The notes beneath the pieces were generated by a model that searched no databases, was not told the DNA's origin, and saw only the letters and a list, made by a program, of their open reading frames with translations. A stretch of DNA of 7,505 nt. Origin: Candidatus Altarchaeales archaeon. Its GTDB lineage: Archaea; Altiarchaeota; Altiarchaeia; IMC4; QMZM01. Position 1 is the stretch's first letter. Each line of letters starts with the position of its first letter. The position numbers and the translations under genes were made by a program. The stretch spans positions 1 to 7,505 of the forward strand of contig QMZM01000048.1 of NCBI GenBank assembly GCA_003663175.1. Direction: 5' to 3'. Below, piece after piece: positions 1 to 5,758 of the stretch.

Positions 1-865
1 CACCAGATTTGCAAGATATATCGATAGTTGATTCGGGAGCGGCAACATAAAATGGTATAGAATTTTCCTTTGCAAGGACTGCCTTCTCATAAGTCCCTAT
101 CTTATTTGCTATATCCCCATTAATTGCAATTCTATCCGCTCCAACTATAACCAAATCTATCTCAGAGTTCTGCATATAATAGCCAGCAGCATTATCGGCA
201 ATTATCCTATACCTTATACCCTCTTGCTCCAATTCCCATGCGGTCAATTTAGAACCTTGACATCTCGGTCTGGTTTCATCTACAAAGACAAATATGTCTT
301 TATTGTTATACCTTGCAAATCTTATTACCGAGAGAGCGGTTCCATAGTCTACACATCCAAGTGCTCCCGCATTACAATGTGTCAGTATTCTGTCATTATT
401 GGAAATTAATTTCTCACCAATCTTTCCAATGCTCTTGCACATCTCGGCGCTTTTATCTGCATACTCTTGACTCTTCTTCTCAAGTAGATATTTTGCCTCT
501 CCAACGGAGTTAGATTCCTCAATGATCTCATCCATCAAATTTATCGCATAAAATAAATCGTGAGCGGTCGGTCTCGTTTTTCTGAATAAATCTGCAGCGT
601 TTTTCATATATTCTTTAAATTTCTCCATATCATTTCCCTTGAACCGAAACGCCGCTTGAGCCATTCCAAACGCCGCTGTTGCGCCAATTGCTGGCGCCCC
701 TCTAACGATCATATTCCCTATTGCACTTGCCGTATCTCTGAAGTCTCTTGTTCTATAAATTTCAAATTTGTATGGCAATTTTCTCTGGTCTATTAGATTT
801 ACCGTGCCATTCTCATACCACACGGTTCTAAAATTTTTTACCTTGCCATGAATCTTTACTCTCAT
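1..865 (-). CDS. mtnA: S-methyl-5-thioribose-1-phosphate isomerase (MtnA), 3' end outside window
   Basis: This aldose-ketose isomerase of the aIF-2B-like family converts methylthioribose-1-phosphate (or 5-deoxyribose-1-phosphate) to the ribulose-1-phosphate form in salvage of methylthioadenosine and related nucleosides. My translation of 288 codons shows RGAPAIG at residues 55-61, the CNAGA motif with Cys164, ETRP at 197-200 and GADR with Asp244, followed by NGDxANKIGTY. Cys164 and Asp244 match the catalytic Cys/Asp pair known for this family. The family is usually about 340 residues, so roughly 50 C-terminal residues lie beyond position 1. The start is ATG at 865, the only ordinary start upstream of the conserved RTVWYENG segment. 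It gives about 12 residues more than many homologues and overlaps the upstream aldolase by 38 nt. No strong Shine-Dalgarno precedes it, so translational coupling to the aldolase is likely (inference). Plus-strand open frames within 224-513 are shadows of this gene. Confidence 0.93.
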   Translation of the reverse strand, partial: MRVKIHGKVKNFRTVWYENGTVNLIDQRKLPYKFEIYRTRDFRDTASAIGNMIVRGAPAIGATAAFGMAQAAFRFKGNDMEKFKEYMKNAADLFRKTRPTAHDLFYAINLMDEIIEESNSVGEAKYLLEKKSQEYADKSAEMCKSIGKIGEKLISNNDRILTHCNAGALGCVDYGTALSVIRFARYNNKDIFVFVDETRPRCQGSKLTAWELEQEGIRYRIIADNAAGYYMQNSEIDLVIVGADRIAINGDIANKIGTYEKAVLAKENSIPFYVAAPESTIDISCKSG

Positions 866-1442
866 TTTTAATTCTTCTATGTATATCTAATATAAATTCT
901 ACTGCTTCTCTCAGATTACTTCCAACTGAAACAGAGCCATGATTCTTCATTACTACATATCTACTCTCCCTTAATGCATCGACCACTTCCTCGGCGAGTT
1001 CTATTGTTCCGTATGGAAATTCCCTCTCAGTGCATTTAATTCCAAATTTCTGCAGATTTTCTTCCTTAACGAGAGGGTCGTGAACATGAACTACGGCATT
1101 AACATCCTCGTATCTATTGTAAATCATCCAGTGCATTGGGGTTTCAGAAGAGGGTTCTTTACTGCCAATAACAAATGTTGTATTATCATTAAAATCAAAA
1201 TTTAATACATAGACTATATCCCCAGAATTAAGTTTTCCCAAATCCGTTCCTCCAGCAGTTATCAACATTCCGTTTTCAAATCTAACGCTAACATTTCCAG
1301 TTTTATTCGGAGTCAACCCCTTTCTACTTAATACCCTGCAGTATTTAATTATCTCCTCATCTAATTCTTTAAACTCAAAGTCCCCCCTTAGAAATTTTGT
1401 ATCAAATTTCCTACCTATATATCCCTCAAGTTCCACCTTCAC
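828..1442 (-). CDS. Class II aldolase (fuculose-phosphate aldolase-like), probable methylthioribulose/deoxyribulose-1-phosphate aldolase
   Basis: This is a 204-residue zinc-dependent class II aldolase/adducin-fold protein, close to FucA in length. Visible motifs are GNVSVR (about 49-54), PSSE with the presumed catalytic Glu100, HVH with His119 and His121 as metal ligands, and KNHG with the third ligand His168. Family knowledge says such enzymes cleave sugar-1-phosphate ketoses to dihydroxyacetone phosphate plus an aldehyde. Because it overlaps mtnA, the best substrate guess is the MtnA product, methylthioribulose-1-phosphate or 5-deoxyribulose-1-phosphate. A MtnB-type dehydratase has the same fold and is the main alternative, and fuculose-1-phosphate aldolase is another. 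The start is a GTG directly after an in-frame TAG. A second GTG two codons later (1436) cannot be excluded, and neither has a well-spaced Shine-Dalgarno, so leaderless initiation is possible. Confidence 0.88.
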   Translation of the reverse strand: MKVELEGYIGRKFDTKFLRGDFEFKELDEEIIKYCRVLSRKGLTPNKTGNVSVRFENGMLITAGGTDLGKLNSGDIVYVLNFDFNDNTTFVIGSKEPSSETPMHWMIYNRYEDVNAVVHVHDPLVKEENLQKFGIKCTEREFPYGTIELAEEVVDALRESRYVVMKNHGSVSVGSNLREAVEFILDIHRRIKNESKDSWQGKKF

Positions 1443-1512
1443 CTATTATTTATTCATTCAATATCATAAATAAAGGAATATATAAGAGAGTGGAAATTAT
1501 AAGAGGGTGGAA
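1443..1512. promoter_or_regulatory. Divergent promoter region, aldolase-mtnA / SAH hydrolase
   Basis: This 70-nt region separates the two outward-facing genes. On the plus strand, a purine-rich BRE-like AAAGG followed by AATATATA (1477-1484) is a good archaeal core promoter. Its centre lies about 32 nt before the ATG at 1513, so transcription would start near 1507 and leave a very short leader. The same near-symmetric TATATA could serve the minus strand (start near 1455), or TTTATTTATG (about 1466-1475, minus) could give a leaderless aldolase message. Transcription start positions are inferred from the usual archaeal spacing. Confidence 0.6.
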
Positions 1513-1514
1513 AT
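1481..1514 (+). repeat. 17-bp tandem direct repeat over the SAH hydrolase start region
   Basis: Positions 1481-1497 and 1498-1514 are two adjacent copies of TATAAGAGRGTGGAAAT, differing only at one A/G. The first copy carries part of the TATA element. The second carries the Shine-Dalgarno-like GAGGGTGG and runs into the ATG at 1513. It may be a simple tandem duplication or a paired binding site for a regulator. Confidence 0.85.
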
Positions 1515-2757
1515 GTACAAGGTCAAGGACATCAGACTTGCGGATAAGGGTAAATTGAAGATAGAGTGGGCTGAGGACCATATGCCAGTCCTAATGAGGA
1601 TTAGAGATGAATTCAAGAAAGAAAAGCCACTCAAAGATATCAGAATCGGGTTCGCACTTCATGTCACAAAGGAAACTGCAGTGCTAGTAAAAACATTGAT
1701 CGATGGTGGAGCCAAGGTATCGATCACCGGCTGCAACCCCCTATCAACGCAAGATGATGTTGCTGCGGCGCTCGCTAAACAGGGAGTGAGGATTTATGCC
1801 TGGAGGGGAGAAACAAGAGAGGAATATTATGAAAACATAAACAAGGTTTTAGATTTTAGGCCAGAAATAACGATAGATGACGGCGGTGATTTGGTCTTCA
1901 CTATACATAAGGAGAGGCAAGAATTGATCGAGGGGATAAGGGGCGGCTGTGAAGAAACGACAACCGGGATTATAAGATTGAGGGCGATGGAGAGGGAAAA
2001 TTTATTAAGATATGCGGTAATGGATGTCAATGACGCGATGACGAAACACTTCTTTGATAATAGATACGGCACAGGTCAATCAACAATCGATGGCATTTTG
2101 AGAGCGACAAATGTTCTTTTAGCTGGTAAGAATTTCGTAGTTTGTGGATATGGATGGTGTGGCAGGGGGATCGCCATCAGAGCAAGGGGAATGGGCGCAA
2201 ATGTCATCGTAACAGAAATAAATCCGGTGAAGGCATTGGAGGCGGTGATGGACGGATTCAGGGTTATGCCAATTTCAGAGGCATCTGAGGTCGGCGATAT
2301 ATTTGTAACCGCCACCGGGAGCATAAATATTATTGGAAAGAGAGAAATTGAGAAAATGAAGGATGGAGCAATACTTGCGAATTCCGGACATTTTAATGTT
2401 GAGATTAATCTGAAGGAATTGGAGGAAATTCACATAGAAAAGAAAAAAATCAGAGAGAATGTTGTAAAATATAAACTGAGAAATGGAAATTCGATCTACT
2501 TATTGGCTGAGGGTAGATTGGTGAATCTTGCCGCTGCTGAGGGTCATCCATCCGAGGTAATGGACATGAGTTTCTCTAATCAGGCATTGGCGGTTAAATA
2601 TCTCATAGAGAATGAATTAAAACCGGGGGTTTATAAAATTCCAAAAGAGATTGATGAGAGGATTGCAACACTAAAATTAGAGACGATGAATATTAAGATT
2701 GACAAACCAAGCCCGATGCAAATTAAATACTTGGAGAGTTGGGAGGAGGGAACATAA
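1513..2757 (+). CDS. ahcY: Adenosylhomocysteinase (S-adenosylhomocysteine hydrolase), archaeal type
   Basis: This NAD-dependent cytosolic enzyme reversibly splits SAH, the by-product of SAM-dependent methylation, into adenosine and homocysteine. Numbered from ATG 1513 (414 residues), the substrate domain shows DDGGD (122-126), EETTTG near 147-152 and the active-site segment TKHFFDN with Lys178, Asp182 and Asn183. The NAD-binding loop is GYGWCGRG (212-219), followed by SGHFNVEI (His293) and EGHPSEVMDMSF. The C-terminal SWEEGT is typical of archaeal members. A GTG six bases earlier (1507) is in frame, but ATG 1513 fits the family N-terminus (MYKVKDI) and has GAGGGTGG just before it. The gene leads a plus-strand run with csl4 and fen. 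Some methanogen homologues prefer S-inosylhomocysteine, which sequence alone cannot exclude. Confidence 0.96.
   Translation: MYKVKDIRLADKGKLKIEWAEDHMPVLMRIRDEFKKEKPLKDIRIGFALHVTKETAVLVKTLIDGGAKVSITGCNPLSTQDDVAAALAKQGVRIYAWRGETREEYYENINKVLDFRPEITIDDGGDLVFTIHKERQELIEGIRGGCEETTTGIIRLRAMERENLLRYAVMDVNDAMTKHFFDNRYGTGQSTIDGILRATNVLLAGKNFVVCGYGWCGRGIAIRARGMGANVIVTEINPVKALEAVMDGFRVMPISEASEVGDIFVTATGSINIIGKREIEKMKDGAILANSGHFNVEINLKELEEIHIEKKKIRENVVKYKLRNGNSIYLLAEGRLVNLAAAEGHPSEVMDMSFSNQALAVKYLIENELKPGVYKIPKEIDERIATLKLETMNIKIDKPSPMQIKYLESWEEGT
2742..2750 (+). promoter_or_regulatory. Shine-Dalgarno sequence for csl4 inside the ahcY 3' end
   Basis: GGAGGAGGG lies in the last codons of ahcY (the SWEEGT tail) and ends 8 nt before the ATG at 2759. 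It favours that ATG over the in-frame ATG at 2783, which has no comparable purine-rich element, and over any earlier start overlapping ahcY. Confidence 0.7.
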
Positions 2758-2758
2758 A

Positions 2759-3322
2759 ATGAAGAATGGAAGAGAACTAAAGATGATTGGGGATTATATA
2801 GGCACAATAGAGGAATTTCTCCCAGGGGAGGGAACATTTGCAGATGATGGAAAGATTTATGCCTCAAACATCGGGAGGGTAATTATAGATAAGGAAAATC
2901 ATATAGCAAGAATTGATTGCAAACTTCCGGCAGAATTAAAAAATAATGACATCGTATTTGGCGAGGTAATTAGTGTAAATAAAAATGGAATAATGATAAT
3001 TCTGAGGAAGATACTCGGTGTGAAGGGAAGCATTGAGGTAAAGGCGGGGATACATGTCTCGAATATCTCTGGCAGGTATGTGAAGAATCCAGAGGAATTA
3101 TTTGGGATCGGCGACATTGTGAAGGCAAGGGTCATCAGAGTCGGTCAGGGGGTTGTTGATTTATCAACTAAGGGGAATCTCGGGGTTGTAAAGGCATTCT
3201 GCAAGAGATGCAGGGCGCCACTCTTAAGATTAAGGCGAGACAACATGCTCATATGTAATAGGTGCAATAACAGGGAAAGGAGAAAGATCGCAACCGATTA
3301 CGGAAATGTATTCGAGTTGTAG
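2759..3322 (+). CDS. csl4: Exosome complex RNA-binding protein Csl4
   Basis: Csl4 is a cap subunit of the archaeal RNA exosome. It binds RNA and feeds it to the Rrp41/Rrp42 core for 3'-5' decay and processing. The 187 residues show the expected three parts. The N-terminal domain (about 9-45) contains GTIEEFLPGEGTF. An S1 RNA-binding domain (about 63-138) runs from NDIVFGEV through GIHVSNIS to VDLSTKGN. The C-terminal zinc ribbon has Cys148, Cys151, Cys166 and Cys169 as two CxxC pairs. The chosen ATG starts 1 nt after the ahcY stop and is supported by GGAGG-type purines. A shorter start at 2783 (MIGDYIG) is the main alternative. The spacing indicates co-transcription with ahcY upstream and fen downstream. 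Confidence 0.94.
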   Translation: MKNGRELKMIGDYIGTIEEFLPGEGTFADDGKIYASNIGRVIIDKENHIARIDCKLPAELKNNDIVFGEVISVNKNGIMIILRKILGVKGSIEVKAGIHVSNISGRYVKNPEELFGIGDIVKARVIRVGQGVVDLSTKGNLGVVKAFCKRCRAPLLRLRRDNMLICNRCNNRERRKIATDYGNVFEL

Positions 3323-3328
3323 GTAAAA

Positions 3329-4297
3329 ATGGGGGTAAATCTAAGGGATATTGTCCCTCACGAACCCATAAGTTTTTATGATTTAAAGGGGAAGGTCATT
3401 GCAATTGATGCATTAAATTCCATATACCAATTTCTATCCATAATAAGACAGCCGGATGGAACACCATTAATGGACTCTCATGGCAGGATAACCTCCCATC
3501 TTTCTGGACTTCTCTACAGAACCACCAAACTCGTTGAACTTGGAATCAGACCAGTTTATGTATTTGATGGCAAGCCTCCAGAATTAAAGAGAAGGGAGAT
3601 CATGGAGAGGGACGAGATTAAGAGGGAGGCAGAATTGGAGTGGCAAAAGGCATTGGATGAAAGGCGCTTAGAGGATGCAATAAAATTTGCAAAGAGAACA
3701 TCTCGCGTTACGGATGAAATGCTCGAAGATTCAAAAAAATTACTCGAATTTATGGGAATTCCGTATGTTCAGGCACCATCTGAGGGAGAGGCGCAATGCT
3801 CCCATATGTGTAAAAAGAATGATGCATTTGCCGTAGGTAGCCAGGACTATGATGCCCTTCTATTTGGCGCTCCAAGGATAGTCCGTGGATTAACACTAAG
3901 TGGAAAACTCGAATTGGAGATAATCCACTTGGATAAGGTTCTGAATGAATTAAATATCAACATGGAAAAATTAATTGATATTGCAATTCTAATTGGAACG
4001 GACTTTAATGAGGGCATAAAGGGCATAGGTCCAAAGAAGGCATTGAGAATCATTAGAGATAATAAACTATCTGAGATAGAATTTGACTTTGATATCGATG
4101 CTGTGAGGAGAATCTTCCTGGAGCCGGAGGTTACAGATGAATATAAGATAGAGTGGTCTCAGCCAGATGAAAACGCCCTAATAGGATTCCTGTGTAGGGA
4201 GCATAACTTTTCAGAGCAAAGGGTTAAAAAGGCATCACAAAACCTCAAGAACGCACTGAAGGAATTTTCCCAAAGGGATTTGAGTGCATGGTTTTAG
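3329..4297 (+). CDS. fen: Flap endonuclease 1 (FEN-1)
   Basis: FEN-1 is a structure-specific 5' nuclease that removes RNA-primed flaps during Okazaki fragment maturation and acts in base-excision repair. The 322 residues carry the N-terminal nuclease region with Asp27 (AIDALNS) and Asp80 (VFDGKPP), and the internal region with Glu152 and Glu154 (SEGEAQ), Asp173 and Asp175 (SQDYDALLFG) and Asp225 (GTDFNEG). These are the full set of acidic metal ligands expected. The helix-hairpin-helix GIKGIGPKKA follows at 229-238. The last eight residues, QRDLSAWF, form a PCNA-interacting box (Qxx-L-xx-aromatic-aromatic), so the protein ends exactly where family members bind the clamp. It is slightly shorter than the common length of about 340. 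It lies 6 nt after csl4 with only a weak AGGT before the ATG, which suggests operon expression and coupling. Confidence 0.97.
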   Translation: MGVNLRDIVPHEPISFYDLKGKVIAIDALNSIYQFLSIIRQPDGTPLMDSHGRITSHLSGLLYRTTKLVELGIRPVYVFDGKPPELKRREIMERDEIKREAELEWQKALDERRLEDAIKFAKRTSRVTDEMLEDSKKLLEFMGIPYVQAPSEGEAQCSHMCKKNDAFAVGSQDYDALLFGAPRIVRGLTLSGKLELEIIHLDKVLNELNINMEKLIDIAILIGTDFNEGIKGIGPKKALRIIRDNKLSEIEFDFDIDAVRRIFLEPEVTDEYKIEWSQPDENALIGFLCREHNFSEQRVKKASQNLKNALKEFSQRDLSAWF

Positions 4298-4331
4298 GAT
4301 ATCATCGATAGTTAAATATGCTCTATTTCTA

Positions 4332-4355
4332 ACCCAGATAGATTCATTAGTGGGT
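4332..4355. terminator. Weak inverted repeat between convergent fen and DUF89 genes
   Basis: ACCCA (4332-4336) and TGGGT (4351-4355) could pair around a 14-nt loop in the 61-nt gap between the two convergent gene ends. No clear U-tract follows on either strand, so termination is only a guess from position. Nothing else is visible in this gap. Confidence 0.25.
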
Positions 4356-4358
4356 CAA

Positions 4359-5231
4359 TTAAATCAACATAATAACTCCAGAACCCAATGGAACATTGAC
4401 ATCCTTAGCAACTGGTTCGCACTTTGCCTTCATTAACAGTGCGATTCTACCATTCAGCCTTTCGGGATAATCCACTAATGTTTCGTAGCAACCCATTCCC
4501 TTAGCAATTATTAAATCGGCATCGTCAAACTCTCTGACGAATTCTGGAGTGCATTTCTCAAACCATATGCCAATAAAATCTCCCCTCGGCACAATCTTAC
4601 AAGTCTCGTCAATCTTCAATCTCTTAACATCCTCAATCCATGCATCATCTTGGACCGGTCTTGAGAGTGGTGCTATTATAACCTCGGCATATCTTAATAA
4701 TTCCCTTATCAGAATGCGGTCAAATACGAGTTCCCCCGCATTGTCTGTAACATATAGAATCTCATCCGAATTCTTCACCTTTTCATAAATCCCATCGGTA
4801 TCATCGATTATTAATCTTTCATTAATGACATTGCGTATCTCTTCCTCCAATCTATCCAAATCAATGACATGATCCCTCGCACCAAATTCAATGAGGTTTC
4901 CGGCAAGGGCGATTCTCATCGCAATTTTAAATCTCTTTTCATCATCTTTTATTCTATCAACATATCTCTCTATTCTTGGATAAACCTCCAATGCCTTCCT
5001 TATCGATTCTTCTTTTATGTCCTTCATGGGATCCAAATTATGTGTAATTCCCTCTATAATCTTGTTTCTCTCATAGGCGATCTCAGTCGTTGTTATTTTG
5101 GGAGATATCCTCTTAGAGAATAATTCGCAGAGTTCCCTCATCACCCTGTACCTTACCTCCTCTTCCTCGTCTCTGCAAAAGAGTATCGCCCTCTGAAGCA
5201 TACACGGAACACATTCGGGATAGAGTTTCAT
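4359..5231 (-). CDS. DUF89 family protein (ARMT1-like, putative metal-dependent damage-control phosphatase)
   Basis: DUF89 proteins are metal-dependent phosphatases proposed to remove damaged or excess phospho-metabolites. The subgroup with an N-terminal CxxC includes archaeal proteins and the domain fused to some pantothenate kinases. From ATG 5231 (290 residues) I see YPECVPC with Cys7 and Cys10, AGNLIEFGA at about 110-118, the hallmark DNAGE (163-167) followed by VFDR, DDAWIEDV near 195-202, and AKGMGCYETL near 243-252. These correspond to the family motifs GN-x-x-D, DNAGE, NDAT-x-x-D and KGQGNxE, with several substitutions. The in-frame TTG at 5237 is less likely than the ATG. No Shine-Dalgarno is present, but an AT-rich TTTAAATT about 20 nt upstream could give a leaderless message. 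The gene is monocistronic here, and its substrate is unknown. Confidence 0.85.
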   Translation of the reverse strand: MKLYPECVPCMLQRAILFCRDEEEEVRYRVMRELCELFSKRISPKITTTEIAYERNKIIEGITHNLDPMKDIKEESIRKALEVYPRIERYVDRIKDDEKRFKIAMRIALAGNLIEFGARDHVIDLDRLEEEIRNVINERLIIDDTDGIYEKVKNSDEILYVTDNAGELVFDRILIRELLRYAEVIIAPLSRPVQDDAWIEDVKRLKIDETCKIVPRGDFIGIWFEKCTPEFVREFDDADLIIAKGMGCYETLVDYPERLNGRIALLMKAKCEPVAKDVNVPLGSGVIMLI

Positions 5232-5315
5232 ACTCAATATATATGGAATTTAAATTTTAAAATCAATTTTTATAGATAATTGTATAAATTTTTCCATCTA
5301 CGGAGGGATAAAAGA
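5232..5315. promoter_or_regulatory. Divergent promoter region, DUF89 / rpoL
   Basis: This is an 84-nt gap, only about 14% G+C over 5232-5300. On the plus strand TTTTTATA (5267-5274) would place transcription near 5296, giving a leader of about 20 nt that includes the rpoL ribosome site. TATAAATT (5283-5290) is a second candidate but would exclude that site. On the minus strand TTTAAATT (5248-5255) suits a near-leaderless DUF89 transcript. Positions are inferred from usual archaeal spacing. Confidence 0.5.
5302..5307 (+). promoter_or_regulatory. Shine-Dalgarno site of rpoL
   Basis: GGAGGG, with 8 nt before the ATG at 5316, is the clearest stand-alone ribosome site in the window. It selects that ATG over an in-frame TTG at 5280, which would add 12 unlikely residues. 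Confidence 0.85.
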
Positions 5316-5594
5316 ATGAAACTTGAACCAAGAATTCTGGAAAAGAGAAAGGATTATGTTGAATTGAAATTTTCTGAGAGGACTGTACCAAGCGTGATAC
5401 TTGAGAAACTATTAGAGAATGGCGTTGATGCGTATATCTATGAGCCACATCCATTGTTTAATGAAATAAGGCTTCATATAGACTCAAAAAATGCATTGGA
5501 AGAATTAAAAAAGGCGGTGAATGAGGTAGAAGAAGAGTGGAACGAGCTTAGGGATTTATTTATGAAGGAATTGAAGAAGGTTAAATGCGAATGA
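5316..5594 (+). CDS. rpoL: DNA-directed RNA polymerase subunit L (Rpo11), divergent
   Basis: Subunit L pairs with subunit D to form the alpha-like assembly platform of archaeal RNA polymerase. The 92-residue length matches the family. The pattern fits a beta strand (YVELKFSERT), a helix (PSVILEKLLENGVDA), the family-typical HPL at residues 45-47, a strand with RLHIDSKN, and a long C-terminal helix rich in charged residues (about 60-90). The usual His in the early -HT- position appears to be Arg (ERT). Csl4 and RpoL genes are often neighbours in euryarchaea, which supports the call. Here they are separated by fen and DUF89. A strong GGAGGG precedes the ATG. I considered the KEOPS subunit Pcc1 but the motifs fit less well. 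Confidence 0.78.
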   Translation: MKLEPRILEKRKDYVELKFSERTVPSVILEKLLENGVDAYIYEPHPLFNEIRLHIDSKNALEELKKAVNEVEEEWNELRDLFMKELKKVKCE

Positions 5595-5698
5595 TAGTGA
5601 GAATAAACTGTCTAATAGGCGAAGGATTCTGTTGGTGGTTCAAGCTAAATCTCTATAACGAGGTGACCCATTTCACAAATCAACGGGTGAAACTCTGA
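5591..5698 (+). CDS. Possible 35-residue small ORF overlapping the rpoL stop
   Basis: An ATG at 5591 overlaps the rpoL stop codon as ATGA, a typical coupling arrangement. It opens 35 codons ending at TGA 5696-5698. The peptide begins MIVRINCLIGEG, contains CWWF near residues 14-17 and ends NQRVKL. I recognise no domain, membrane segment or metal-binding pair. The same DNA can form base-paired structures, so it may instead be non-coding. This is a weak call, kept because of the exact ATGA overlap. Confidence 0.2.
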   Translation: MIVRINCLIGEGFCWWFKLNLYNEVTHFTNQRVKL

Positions 5699-5758
5699 GT
5701 TGCAGTGAGAAGTGGGACAAGTGGCGAGGTTAGGTTTATATTTAATAACCTATCAAAT
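5595..5758. other. Unexplained GC-rich intergenic stretch with hairpin potential
   Basis: These 164 nt lie between the convergent rpoL and UPF0282 genes. G+C is about 45% over 5601-5730 by my count, against about 14% in the rpoL promoter gap. Several mutually exclusive pairings are possible: TTTCAC (5671-5676) with GTGAAA (5687-5692), GTGA (5663-5666) with TCAC (5673-5676), and ACCC (5666-5669) with GGGT (5685-5688). AACTC-T-GAGTT (5691-5701) is an odd palindrome. On the minus strand a TATA-like TTAAATATAAA (about 5736-5746) could drive leftward transcription across it. Candidates are a structured small RNA, a remnant of a mobile element, or the small ORF listed above. I recognise no known RNA family. 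Confidence 0.45.
5727..5751. terminator. Inverted repeat next to the UPF0282 3' end, possible bidirectional terminator
   Basis: AGGTTA (5727-5732) and TAACCT (5746-5751) are perfect inverted arms around a 13-nt AT-rich loop, placed 7 nt from the UPF0282 stop. A convergent gene junction is a natural place for termination, but the loop also contains a TTTATATT element resembling a promoter TATA box. Confidence 0.4.

Noticed and set aside
224..513. Open frames on the plus strand in the mtnA region
   Set aside because: They are antisense to the well-conserved MtnA frame and encode no recognisable protein.
1827..2324. Minus-strand open frames of about 80 codons inside ahcY
   Set aside because: They are antisense shadows of a gene whose frame has all expected motifs.
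5637..5645. GGTTCAAGC resembling a tRNA T-loop
   Set aside because: The flanking bases do not form a T-stem, and no acceptor or anticodon stem can be drawn around it.
5590..5698. Possible C/D box sRNA (AATGATAG as box C, CTGA as box D)
   Set aside because: The boxes are about 100 nt apart, box C is imperfect, and no convincing internal C'/D' pair is visible; archaeal C/D RNAs are usually about 60 nt.
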